From an uncultured Clostridium sp. (GTDB taxonomy: Bacteria; Bacillota; Clostridia; UBA1212; UBA1255), in the NCBI GenBank assembly GCA_900543695.1, contig UQSG01000044.1, positions 1-17,162 of the forward strand: a stretch of DNA of 17,162 nucleotides, in the 5' to 3' direction. This document shows positions 7,233 to 14,620 of this stretch, piece by piece. The notes below the pieces were generated by a model, which ran no database searches, was not told the origin of the DNA, and saw only the letters and a list, made by a program, of their open reading frames with translations. Position 1 is the stretch's first letter; the number at the start of each line of letters is the position of its first letter. A program made the translations under genes and the position numbers.

Positions 7233-8942
7233 TCAGGCCGTTTCAATCGCTGCGGCATCGGAAAGCTGAAGCGCGTCGACAGCCATTTCCCGCATTTTAT
7301 ATTTTTGTATTTTTCCGCTGGCGGTCATAGGGAAGGTGTCCATAAACCAGATGTAGCGCGGCATTTTGTGGCGCGAAAGATGCTCTCGGATAAATTCCTT
7401 CAGCTCCTCTTCCGTTGCGGTTTCGCCTTGTTTTAAAATGACGCATGCACAGACCTCTTCGCCGTATTTTTTATCCGGCACCCCGATCACCTGTACGTCC
7501 TTGATCTTCGGATGCGTGTAAAGGAATTCCTCCAGCTCCTTGGGATAAATATTCTCTCCGCCGCGGATAATCATGTCTTTGATCCTGCCCGTAATATGGA
7601 AATATCCTTCCGGATCAACAACGGCCAGGTCTCCCGAATGCAGCCAGCCGTCCTGATCGATCGCCTGCGCCGTAGCCTCCGGCATTTTGTAATATCCCTT
7701 CATTACGGAATATCCTCTTACAACAACCTCGCCGGGTGTGTTCGGAGGAAGATCCTCATACGTTTCGGGATCCACGACCTTAACCTCTACAAACGGCATC
7801 TTCCTGCCGACCGTTGCAACGCGTTTTTCAATGGAATCGCTTACGTTTGTCATCGTACACACGGGAGACGTTTCTGTCAAGCCGTACGGGATCGTAATTT
7901 CCGTCATATGCATCAGATTGACGACCTGCTCCATGACCTTTACCGGGCAGGGCGAGCCGGACATGATCCCGGTGCGCAGCGAGGAAAAATCGTATTTGGA
8001 AAAATCGGGATGCTCCAGCATGGCAATGTACATGGTCGGAACGCCGTATGTCGCTGTGCAGCGTTCTGCCTGGATCGTGTGCATCACCCGGACGGGATGA
8101 TAGCGTTCCACCGGTACGATCGTAGAACCGTGCGTAATGCAGGCCATGATTCCAAGCACACAGCCGAAGCAATGGAAAAACGGAACCGGCAGGCAGACTC
8201 TGTCTCTGTAAGTAAGAACCTGATTGTCTCCGATGCATTTTCCATTATTCAGAATATTATAGTGCGTCAGCATGACGCCCTTTGGGAACCCCGTGGTTCC
8301 GGAGGTATACTGCATGTTGACGACGTCGTGGCAATTTACGGACGCCTGACGCGCGCGGAGCGCTTCATCGGAAACGGACGCGGCCAGCTCGCGGAGCTCT
8401 GACCAATGCAGCATGCCCCGCGGCATATTCTCCTTCGCATCCAGATAAATGACTCTTTTAAGATAAGGAAGATTTTCGCAGTCCATTCTCCCCGGCTTAC
8501 TGTCCTTCAGCTCGGGGCAGAGTTCGTTGATGATTTCAGAATAATTCGTATCCTTGAGCCCATCCATCATAACAAGCGTGTCGGTGTCGGACTGCTTCAG
8601 GAGGTATTCGGCTTCAAATACTTTATAGTTCGTATTGACCGTTACAAGCGTAGCGCCTATTTTGGCGGATGCAAACATCAATACGATCCATTCCGGATAA
8701 TTCGTTGCCCAAATTGCGACATGGGACCCCTTTTCAACGCCGAGCGCCATCAATCCCTTAGCCGTCGTATCACATTCTTCCTTAAATTCTTTATACGTTT
8801 TACGAAACGGCTTGTCGTTGCATACGACGCAGTCGTTGTCCGGGTAGACCTCGGCAACTTTGTCAAGCAGGTCGCCAAGCGTCATCTCAATCAGGGAATG
8901 CTCCCGATCTCCGAATATCTTATAAGTTTCCATTTCAAACAT
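7233..8942 (-). CDS. AMP-binding acyl-CoA synthetase (FadD/YngI-like)
   Basis: Activates a carboxylic acid to its acyl-CoA through an acyl-adenylate. The 569-residue ANL-superfamily enzyme has the P-loop YTSGTTGFPKG (212-222), the A5 motif YGLTETSP (353-360), HSGDLA (435-440), the hinge GRIKDMIIRGGENIYPKELEE (452-472) and the C-terminal catalytic lysine in ASGKIQK (Lys544). Overall it resembles medium- or long-chain fatty acyl-CoA synthetases more than acetyl-CoA synthetase, but the acid used is not determinable here; branched short-chain acids are possible. The ATG follows AGGAAGCAGGAAC and lies 35 nt after the T-run of a T-box terminator, so transcription of this gene is directly T-box controlled. 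It heads the operon that continues into the thioesterase, the PhnP-like hydrolase and tatD. Confidence 0.93.
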   Translation of the reverse strand: MFEMETYKIFGDREHSLIEMTLGDLLDKVAEVYPDNDCVVCNDKPFRKTYKEFKEECDTTAKGLMALGVEKGSHVAIWATNYPEWIVLMFASAKIGATLVTVNTNYKVFEAEYLLKQSDTDTLVMMDGLKDTNYSEIINELCPELKDSKPGRMDCENLPYLKRVIYLDAKENMPRGMLHWSELRELAASVSDEALRARQASVNCHDVVNMQYTSGTTGFPKGVMLTHYNILNNGKCIGDNQVLTYRDRVCLPVPFFHCFGCVLGIMACITHGSTIVPVERYHPVRVMHTIQAERCTATYGVPTMYIAMLEHPDFSKYDFSSLRTGIMSGSPCPVKVMEQVVNLMHMTEITIPYGLTETSPVCTMTNVSDSIEKRVATVGRKMPFVEVKVVDPETYEDLPPNTPGEVVVRGYSVMKGYYKMPEATAQAIDQDGWLHSGDLAVVDPEGYFHITGRIKDMIIRGGENIYPKELEEFLYTHPKIKDVQVIGVPDKKYGEEVCACVILKQGETATEEELKEFIREHLSRHKMPRYIWFMDTFPMTASGKIQKYKMREMAVDALQLSDAAAIETA

Positions 8943-8977
8943 GTTCCTGCTTCCTACCTTTCTTTGTTCCTGGTTTC

Positions 8978-9027
8978 AAAAAAAAATCTTCGTCCTATTT
9001 TAATTTCAGTAAAAATAGAGACGAAGA
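8978..9027 (-). terminator. T-box-controlled terminator
   Basis: The left arm (9027-9012, ending CTATTTT) pairs with AAAATAGGACGAAGA (9001-8987) with one bulged T, followed by nine Ts (8986-8978). The left arm overlaps the 3' half of the antiterminator, making the two structures exclusive. Confidence 0.92.
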
Positions 9028-9316
9028 CTGTTTGCAATGCTCCGCGGTACCACTCTAATTAGCTGACGCCGGTATTCCGCTTGCGGAAATCCCTTGATCG
9101 CTCTCTCAAAGCCCGGTTAACGCCCGTCCTGACGTCCGGATCTACTTTTCTTTCTTCAACCCGGCTGCTCCGAAACGAGTTCACATTTTCTACGCCGCTC
9201 CGTTCCACCGCCCCGGAGCTCTCTGGAAGGCCTTGAAAAATGCTACTGCTTTTCCTCAACGCATTTATTTCTTTATTCTATCCCTTTTGCTTCCAACGCG
9301 GCAACGCGCGAAAGCT
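8978..9316 (-). promoter_or_regulatory. T-box leader, leucine (CUC) specifier, upstream of the acyl-CoA synthetase
   Basis: The transcribed minus strand holds the main T-box landmarks. Stem I has an AGUA element (9246-9243), the distal AGAGAG and GGUG motifs (9224-9206) closed by GCUCCG/CGGAGC, and a CAUUUU/AAAAUG stem below. The specifier loop reads GUGAA-CUC, with CUC (Leu) at 9179-9177. The conserved T-box AGAGUGGUACCGCGG is at 9056-9042. Its UGGU bulge (9052-9049) can pair with the ACCA end of an uncharged tRNA having discriminator A, as tRNA-Leu does. The antiterminator closes with GUCUCU near 9022-9017, competing with the terminator. Established mechanism: uncharged tRNA stabilises the antiterminator, so genes downstream are switched on when leucyl-tRNA is scarce. 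The specifier assignment is my reading of the loop pattern. Confidence 0.9.
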
Positions 9317-9322
9317 GAAGCT

Positions 9323-9351
9323 ATGATACCCGAAACAATCAGGGATGTCAA
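9323..9351 (-). promoter_or_regulatory. Promoter of the T-box operon
   Basis: A perfect TTGACA (9351-9346) and TATCAT (9328-9323) are separated by 17 nt on the minus strand. Transcription starts near 9316 and runs directly into T-box stem I. The promoter begins 27 nt after the stop of the L,D-transpeptidase gene. Confidence 0.85.
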
Positions 9352-9377
9352 TACCTTGAAAAAATATTTCCGTATGC

Positions 9378-10103
9378 TCAGGAGCTTGCGGCATTTTCAA
9401 GCGCTTCCAGACTGCGGGCTATTACGATATAGGAATGATCCGTCATCATTTGAAGCGCTTTGATCATATATTCTTCCGGTATCGCGATACAGCCCGACGA
9501 GCTCTGGGAGCCCGGATACGTGCAGTGAAGAAAAATGCAGGAGCCCTTCCCCGGAACGGCCGGCTCGACATTGAAATTGATCATCGCGCAGTAATTATAG
9601 GAAATTGTATATTCTATCAGGTGCTCTGAACTCGATGCATCCCAGGAGTCGGGCATCTCGCTGCCTTTGACATGCTGATTATACGTGGGAGAGGAGGAAT
9701 CGCCGTCCCAGTAATCATCTTCATCCACCATGGTGTAAGGCAAGGTCATGTTATCGGGAGCCGGATAGATTCCAAAGCATTCCCCCAAAGAATAGATGCC
9801 TGCCGGCGTGGTCCCGTCCCCTGCCCGTCTGTTCGTCGGATCGGCAACGCCGCTTCGCCCGACGTAGCCCTCCGTTTGCCAGGCGAGCGTCAGCCCTCCG
9901 GATTCTCTCCGATATGCGTAAAAGTCACAGCCGGTTCCGTCCTCATGCTGGATTGTCACAAAAACAACATCGGCCTGCTGCGTCTCGTCAAGCTGTTCAA
10001 TTTCCGTGAGCACGGCGTCTCGCGCGCCGCATCCGCCGGAGGCAAGCAGCGCCAAGATGCAAAAAAGGAAGAACACCGCAATCCTGACAGTTTTGTTTCT
10101 CAT
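9378..10103 (-). CDS. L,D-transpeptidase (YkuD domain), secreted or lipoprotein
   Basis: L,D-transpeptidases crosslink peptidoglycan stems (3-3 links) or attach proteins, outside the membrane. The chain begins with a basic tip and a hydrophobic stretch (VRIAVFFLFCILALLASGG) ending at Cys25. The site SGGC is an imperfect lipobox, so lipidation is possible but not certain. The YkuD core shows GDGTTPAGIYSLG (about 95-107) and the catalytic pattern His193 ... SSSGCIAIPE with Cys205 as nucleophile. The 241 residues fit a one-domain enzyme. The ATG follows AAAGGGG, and a near-consensus promoter lies upstream. It is transcribed divergently from the penicillin-binding protein, suggesting shared control of cell-wall enzymes. 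I see no terminator before the T-box promoter, so read-through is possible. Confidence 0.9.
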   Translation of the reverse strand: MRNKTVRIAVFFLFCILALLASGGCGARDAVLTEIEQLDETQQADVVFVTIQHEDGTGCDFYAYRRESGGLTLAWQTEGYVGRSGVADPTNRRAGDGTTPAGIYSLGECFGIYPAPDNMTLPYTMVDEDDYWDGDSSSPTYNQHVKGSEMPDSWDASSSEHLIEYTISYNYCAMINFNVEPAVPGKGSCIFLHCTYPGSQSSSGCIAIPEEYMIKALQMMTDHSYIVIARSLEALENAASS

Positions 10104-10146
10104 AAAAGACCGTCCCCTTTATTTTATAAAGATATGCTTTTTTCAA

Positions 10147-10211
10147 GCCGTCTGCATTTTTCATTATATGGTAAGCAGCACAGGCCGTCAAGACGCGGGG
10201 AGGCCGTCTGC
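10147..10211. repeat. Repeated GCCGTC motif between divergent cell-wall promoters
   Basis: GCCGTCTGC occurs at 10147-10155 and again at 10203-10211. AGGCCGTC occurs at 10182-10189 and 10201-10208, 19 nt apart. The middle copy covers part of the -35 box of the L,D-transpeptidase promoter. AGACG (10191-10195) and CGTCT (10205-10209) also form a short inverted repeat. It could be an operator; no regulator is identified. Confidence 0.3.
10163..10191 (-). promoter_or_regulatory. Promoter of the L,D-transpeptidase gene
   Basis: TTGACG (10191-10186) and a perfect TATAAT (10168-10163) are separated by 17 nt on the minus strand. The start site would be about 50 nt before the ATG at 10103. Confidence 0.75.
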
Positions 10212-10223
10212 GGAGAATAAATT

Positions 10224-10275
10224 TTGTGTTTCTCTGAAATCATGCTATAATTAAAATATCTTTATACAAAGGAGG
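10224..10275 (+). promoter_or_regulatory. Promoter and ribosome site of the penicillin-binding protein gene
   Basis: A perfect TATAAT (10246-10251) preceded by TGC forms an extended -10. The -35 (TTGTGT, 10224-10229) is weak, as is usual with extended -10 promoters. AAAGGAGG (10268-10275) is six bases before the ATG, so the transcript has a very short leader. Confidence 0.65.
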
Positions 10276-10281
10276 AATTTC

Positions 10282-12657
10282 ATGAATCCGGAAAAGCGTG
10301 CCGTCCCGAGGCGAAAAGTGAATAAAAGAACGTTTCGGAAAAAGCCTTCCGGGAAGGATGTGGCCAGAGGCTTCTGGACCTCTTTTAAGATTCTTTTTAA
10401 AACAGTTTTTATGCTGATCATCGTCGTCGGCTGTATTGCGGGCGGACTTCTGATGGGCGTCGTGGCTGGCTGTATCATTACTACGGAGCCGCTCACGGAA
10501 GAGCAGCTGGATATAAAAAGTTCAACCGCGCTTACCTCGTTTGTGTACGACAGTCAGGGCAATGAGCTTGTTCATATAAAAGGAACCGCCAATGAAAACC
10601 GGCAGTTGGTCGACATTGAAGAAGTGCCGGATTATTTTGAAAAAGCGTTCGTGGCAATTGAGGACGAACGGTTCTATACGCATAATGGCGTCGATTTCAA
10701 GCGGACCATCGCCGCATTTCTTGGCTATGTGATCCCCGGAATGGACAGCCACGGCGGCAGCACGATCACGCAGCAGGTCATTAAAAATATCACAGGCGAC
10801 GACGCGCAAAGCGTACCGAGAAAAATCCGCGAGCAGTGGCGCGCGCTTGATCTGGAGAAGCGGCTTGAGAAAGACGAAATTATGGAGCTCTATATGAATG
10901 TTATTTATATGGGGCAGGATCTGTACGGCGTCAAGTCTGCTGCGCTCGCCTATTTCAATAAAGACGTTAAAGATCTGAGCCTTGCAGAATGCGCATTTCT
11001 GGCCGGGATCACCAACAACCCCGGGCGCTACAATCCGCTTACCCAGACGGGACGGGCCAACTGCTACAAGCGGCAGATTACAATTCTGGACAAAATGCTC
11101 TCACTGGGCTTCATTACGGATGAAGAATACATCGAGGCCATCCAGGAAGATCTCGACATCAACGACGATTACAAAAAAGAAGCGCAGGAAGCCTCCATTT
11201 ACAGTTATTTCGTCGACGCGGTAATTGCTGATGTGCGCGAGGCGTTTATCGCGGAAGGGTATACAAAAGCGGAGGCAAACAACTTGATTTATCAGGGCGG
11301 CGTTAAAATTTATACGACGCAGGATCCCGATATTCAAAAGATCGTAGACGAAGAATACTGCAATCTTGAAAATTTCCCGGTAAATCATTTGTATTCGGAT
11401 CCCGCTGATATGGCGCAGTCTTCCATCGTTATTATGGATCAATCGAACGGACACGTGCTGGCAATGTACGGCGGTTATGGGGAGAAAACGACGAGCCTTT
11501 CCTTTAATTTCGCTACCAGCGCACATCGGCAGCCTGGTTCTGCAATTAAGCCGCTGCTCGTATACGCCCCGTTAATCGACCAGCACATTATCAATGATAC
11601 CTCGGTAGTAGACGACGTGCCTGTATATTTTGATGTGCAGAATCCTGAGGAGCTTTGGCCTACGAATTCTTACCATTATTATAACGGTCTGATCAGCGTA
11701 CGCTACGCGCTGCAGCAGTCCTCGAACGTCGCCGCCGTTACGCTGTATAAGGATCACGTTCAGGAAAATCTGCAGTATCTGAAGAATCTCGGCATCGACC
11801 GTACCTCTGAAACGCAGCTTTCTCTGGCGCTGGGAGGGTTCACGACGGGTGTCAGCGCGGAGGAAATGTGCGCGGCATACGTCCCGTTTGCGAATGGAGG
11901 AACCTACTATAAGCCGGTTACGTTTACAAAGGTAACGGACATCAACGGAAAAACGCTGCTGACCAATAACGGCTCTCCTACTGTCGTATATGAAGATTAC
12001 AGAACGTCATCTCTGATGACGGATCTGCTGCAGTCCGTCGTTTCAGGCGGAACCGGCTCCGGCGCGCAGGTCTATAACGGAAACGGGCAGGCCATTCCGA
12101 CCGCCGGCAAGACGGGTACCACAACAAGCAGCTACGACTACTGGTTCTGCGGTTATACCCCATATTATACGTGCTCGGTGTGGTACGGTTATGAAATGCA
12201 GAAGACAATTACGTCTGCTGAATACGGGGCGGCTAAGAATCTGTGGACAAAGGTCATGAACCGACTGCATGAAGAGCTGGAATACAAGGACTTTACGAAA
12301 GCGAACAATATTGTTGAGGTACAGGTCTGCAAATATTCGAATATGCTTCCGGGAGAAGACTGCTATAAGGATTCCCGCGGAAACTGCATCGTCACCGGAC
12401 ACTTTATCGCAGGAACGGAACCAACCGAAACGTGTACCGTTCATAAAACGCTGACGCTTTGCAATGCAGGCGAAGGACGGGATAACAAGCACCACATCGC
12501 AGGACCGTACTGCAAGCCTTCCACGACATATCAGTTTACGGGAACACTGCGCGAATTTCTGCCGGAAACCTACCAGGCGATCCTGAATGGTTATCTTCCC
12601 AGCGACTGGTGGTATGAGCTTCCTCACGAGGAAACATGTCCCATCTGTAAGCCGTAG
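10282..12657 (+). CDS. Class A penicillin-binding protein (glycosyltransferase/transpeptidase)
   Basis: A bifunctional peptidoglycan synthase that polymerises lipid II and crosslinks stem peptides outside the membrane. In order it has a basic cytoplasmic tail (1-40), one membrane segment (about 41-67), a GT51 domain with catalytic EDERFYTHNGVD (127-138) and the GGSTITQQ motif (158-165), and a transpeptidase domain with SAIK (Ser420), SSN (480-482) and KTGT (610-613). Length, 791 residues, fits PBP1a types. The last 110 residues carry eight cysteines and end in CPICKP, an extension I do not recognise. It is divergent from the L,D-transpeptidase and followed after 21 nt by a gene of unknown function. 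Confidence 0.95.
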   Translation: MNPEKRAVPRRKVNKRTFRKKPSGKDVARGFWTSFKILFKTVFMLIIVVGCIAGGLLMGVVAGCIITTEPLTEEQLDIKSSTALTSFVYDSQGNELVHIKGTANENRQLVDIEEVPDYFEKAFVAIEDERFYTHNGVDFKRTIAAFLGYVIPGMDSHGGSTITQQVIKNITGDDAQSVPRKIREQWRALDLEKRLEKDEIMELYMNVIYMGQDLYGVKSAALAYFNKDVKDLSLAECAFLAGITNNPGRYNPLTQTGRANCYKRQITILDKMLSLGFITDEEYIEAIQEDLDINDDYKKEAQEASIYSYFVDAVIADVREAFIAEGYTKAEANNLIYQGGVKIYTTQDPDIQKIVDEEYCNLENFPVNHLYSDPADMAQSSIVIMDQSNGHVLAMYGGYGEKTTSLSFNFATSAHRQPGSAIKPLLVYAPLIDQHIINDTSVVDDVPVYFDVQNPEELWPTNSYHYYNGLISVRYALQQSSNVAAVTLYKDHVQENLQYLKNLGIDRTSETQLSLALGGFTTGVSAEEMCAAYVPFANGGTYYKPVTFTKVTDINGKTLLTNNGSPTVVYEDYRTSSLMTDLLQSVVSGGTGSGAQVYNGNGQAIPTAGKTGTTTSSYDYWFCGYTPYYTCSVWYGYEMQKTITSAEYGAAKNLWTKVMNRLHEELEYKDFTKANNIVEVQVCKYSNMLPGEDCYKDSRGNCIVTGHFIAGTEPTETCTVHKTLTLCNAGEGRDNKHHIAGPYCKPSTTYQFTGTLREFLPETYQAILNGYLPSDWWYELPHEETCPICKP

Positions 12658-12678
12658 CACCGCATTGAGGGGGTACCC

Positions 12679-13455
12679 ATGTTCCAGATCATACCGACCA
12701 AAAATTACGCGGGATTCGAGCTCCGCGGTGACAGCGGCGATTTCAGATCGCTGCTGTCTGCTATTTATTACCTGGATAATGAGGAATATTTGCGTGCCGC
12801 GGGATATCACGACGTAATGAATTATTTTTTTACACTTGCATTTGAAGCGCGCTATGCGTTGGAGGGACGCCGGGGCTTCGTCTGTACGGACAATGGTTCC
12901 GGCGTCTGGAATCTCTCAGGCGGAGCAAGGCCATATCCCGAGGTTCCGGAGAAAAACCTTTATTATGCCGTCCGGATTCCAGCCATCCGCATGCTGTTTT
13001 ATGCGTTTACGGCGGATGAAATGATTGCCCTGGACCGCATGTTTCGTGAGGAGTCGGGCAAAAATGACGAGGAGCGTGCCGGAAAGGAAGCCGCAGAGGC
13101 TTTTCTCCGTTTGCTTGAAATTATGATATATCACGGACTGGATGGCATCATCGGAATTCGTGAGCGGATTGCGCTGCAGGAACGCCTGGCGGCCCGCCGC
13201 GCGGCAGAATTTTATCTTTTCCGGAATTATGTGACACTTTATACGGACTTTCTGAGTGAAACGTATCTTTCTCTTCCGCGGCTCCGCAGGAAGCGCCTGC
13301 TTACCTCAATGCTGGACGATATCGTCTGCTACGATAAAAACGATACATACCGGCTGCTGGAAAAAAACACGCGCGCCTGGGCGAAAACGCACGCCGTTCC
13401 CCTTAGCAGCATCAAATACGGCGGAGGAATGGATCGGAGTAATATGCAATGGTAA
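12679..13455 (+). CDS. Uncharacterised protein following the PBP gene
   Basis: I do not recognise this 258-residue family with confidence. The chain has no signal peptide or membrane segment. It opens with a short beta-like stretch (IIPTKNYAGFELRGDSGDF) and continues as a mostly helical, charged protein with arginine-rich patches near the middle and end (ERLAARRAAEFYLF, PRLRRKRLL). There is no cysteine cluster or nucleotide-binding motif. GAGGGGG precedes the ATG by 6-7 nt. It lies 21 nt after the PBP stop with no terminator between, so it is probably on the same transcript. Its stop is 9 nt from the convergent DUF1667 stop. Codon use resembles its neighbours. A DUF6904-type family is a weak guess only. 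Confidence 0.75.
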   Translation: MFQIIPTKNYAGFELRGDSGDFRSLLSAIYYLDNEEYLRAAGYHDVMNYFFTLAFEARYALEGRRGFVCTDNGSGVWNLSGGARPYPEVPEKNLYYAVRIPAIRMLFYAFTADEMIALDRMFREESGKNDEERAGKEAAEAFLRLLEIMIYHGLDGIIGIRERIALQERLAARRAAEFYLFRNYVTLYTDFLSETYLSLPRLRRKRLLTSMLDDIVCYDKNDTYRLLEKNTRAWAKTHAVPLSSIKYGGGMDRSNMQW

Positions 13456-13464
13456 TCTCCGGCA

Positions 13465-13809
13465 CTATAAATTCCTTGTCGCAACGATGTCGGCCCCGAT
13501 TCCGCATACGTTTCTGACAATCGTATCGCCGATGCGGACCGGCGCTTTGATTTCGATGGCATCGAGCGCCTTCATGACGGGCAGCATCGCGGATTTCGGA
13601 ATCGGCCGATTCGTTTTTACCGGACATCTGCGATAAGCGGCTCCCTGAATCCGAACGGTAGAGGTAAGCGTCCGCTGCGGATTTCGAATTTCATTTTGCC
13701 CGTATACGGCTCCGCGCGGACAACTGTTTCCTGTGACAAAATCGTTGTTCTCCTCGTCCACATACAGATGGCAGCCCTTGGGGCAAACAATGCAGATCAG
13801 TTCTTTCAT
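13465..13809 (-). CDS. DUF1667 domain-containing protein
   Basis: The 114-residue protein begins with a cysteine motif, CIVCPKGCHL (residues 6-15), and a fourth cysteine in GNSCPRG (28-34), likely a metal or iron-sulphur site. It continues with the conserved region around RRCPVKTNRPIPK. DUF1667 proteins are commonly encoded right after FAD-dependent oxidoreductases of the glycerol-3-phosphate dehydrogenase type and are thought to act with them. Here that partner is present only as a broken 3' remnant, 16 nt upstream. A GGAAATGAAGCC site precedes the ATG. The gene itself is intact, so it is an orphan or is being lost. Confidence 0.9.
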   Translation of the reverse strand: MKELICIVCPKGCHLYVDEENNDFVTGNSCPRGAVYGQNEIRNPQRTLTSTVRIQGAAYRRCPVKTNRPIPKSAMLPVMKALDAIEIKAPVRIGDTIVRNVCGIGADIVATRNL

Positions 13810-13825
13810 GGCTTCATTTCCTTTC

Positions 13826-14293
13826 TTATCCTTCCCGGCATTCCAGTAAAAGGGCGAAGCTGTCCTGGTCTTCCAGGCGGTCGCCGGGAAGGCTGATCCG
13901 CTGCATTTCGCCCGGCGCCATATATTCCTTGGGGAAGGACTGAATCAGCCGGCGATTTTCACCGGACAGTGCAGATACGTCGATCCGGCATTTTCCGTAT
14001 ACGCGGTTTGTGCGGAAATAGATTCCCAGCCGGTCCCTGGGAAGCGGCAGCCGTACCAGCTGCGGGACCGTGTACGTGAGACCAGGTCCGGTCCGGATTT
14101 CCAGCTGTTTCCGACTGTCGGCGGACGGTGCGGCGTTTGCCTGCATCCGAACATATCCGGCTGCGGAAGGCTCCGGCGTATTCGCTTTCCGCCGAGACAT
14201 AATCCACCAGGTCATGCACATGAACAACGTTGCCGCAGGCAAAAATCCCCGGCGTCGTGGTTTCCATGTTTTCAAAAACAATCGGTCCGTTCG
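13826..14293 (-). pseudogene. 3' remnant of an FAD-dependent oxidoreductase gene, frameshifted and cut by an IS element
   Basis: Reading leftward from the IS boundary, one frame gives TNGPIVFENMETTTPGIF, then ACGNVVHVHDLVDYV and SAESEYAGAF. This is the FAD-binding end of the NAD(P)/FAD oxidoreductases that partner DUF1667 proteins. Near 14165-14166 the frame breaks. Removing one C from TTCCGC restores AAGYVRMQAN and the rest of the C-terminal domain (ending LLLECREG) in the next frame. The N-terminal two thirds or more of the gene are missing to the right, where the IS21-type element begins. Two independent lesions make it non-functional. The stop at 13826 is 16 nt before DUF1667. A sequencing error could explain the frameshift but not the truncation. 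Confidence 0.82.
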
Positions 14294-14393
14294 TGTAAAT
14301 TTCAGCCACTGAGCACCACTTGCACGGAAAAACAGCTCCACGTTCACGGAGATTCAGCGCCACTCTCGCGGGCGTGAGGTCCACTGAGAGCAG
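14294..14393. repeat. Left IS21 end: inverted repeat plus four 22-nt units
   Basis: Read on the minus strand, 22-nt units in perfect register occupy 14306-14327, 14328-14349, 14350-14371 and, more degenerate, 14372-14393. The shared core is CCGTGnnnnTGGnGCTnn. Two-turn periodicity is what one expects of multiple transposase-binding sites, a known trait of IS21-type ends. Confidence 0.75.
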
Positions 14394-14412
14394 AGGGGTC
14401 TTTGCCCCTCTG
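14391..14412 (-). terminator. Stem-loop after the IS21 genes, possible transcript barrier
   Basis: CAGAGGGG (14391-14398) pairs perfectly with CCCCTCTG (14405-14412) around a 6-nt loop, just after the stop of the small third ORF. No T-run follows on either strand, so it is not a canonical intrinsic terminator. It may protect transcript ends or block read-through. Confidence 0.3.
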
Positions 14413-14422
14413 TTCCGTAGAA

Positions 14423-14620
14423 TCAAATTCGGTTCCAGCGGTCAATAATCTTTCTGGATTGCTCCCAGATATCCTGCTCACTCCAGGTATATCCGTCACC
14501 AGGTTCCTCGGAGAACAGAGCCAAGATCTCTTGTTTAGCACGCTCGGCGTTCTTCACATTGAGAAACCAGCTTTGCAGATCCGTATCCAACATCTGGCGG
14601 GTAATCGTCACCTCAATCAC
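14423..14620 (-). CDS. Small third ORF of the IS21-type element
   Basis: A 65-residue predicted protein, hydrophilic and partly helical (MLDTDLQSWFLNVKNAERAK, then an acidic stretch and EQSRKIIDRW). I know no function. A GTG start (14620-14618) overlaps the end of istB by 8 nt (GTGATTGA). GGAGAGG precedes it by about 3 nt, so translation is probably coupled to istB. It stays inside the element between istB and the left terminal repeats. Classical IS21 has only istA and istB, so this may be an accessory gene of a sub-family, or a decayed fragment. The overlap and ribosome site favour a real gene. Confidence 0.55.
   Translation of the reverse strand: MIEVTITRQMLDTDLQSWFLNVKNAERAKQEILALFSEEPGDGYTWSEQDIWEQSRKIIDRWNRI

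Noticed and set aside
9059..9259. Minus-strand 66-codon frame in the leader before the acyl-CoA synthetase
   Set aside because: The sequence is fully explained by T-box stem I, linker and antiterminator; there is no conserved protein signal.
12043..12810. Minus-strand 255-codon frame across the end of the PBP gene
   Set aside because: It is antisense to the conserved transpeptidase motifs and has no family features.
13959..14426. A fusion protein beginning inside the IS end and running into the oxidoreductase remnant
   Set aside because: The upstream codons come from terminal repeats, there is no ribosome site, and the frame soon runs out at the frameshift.
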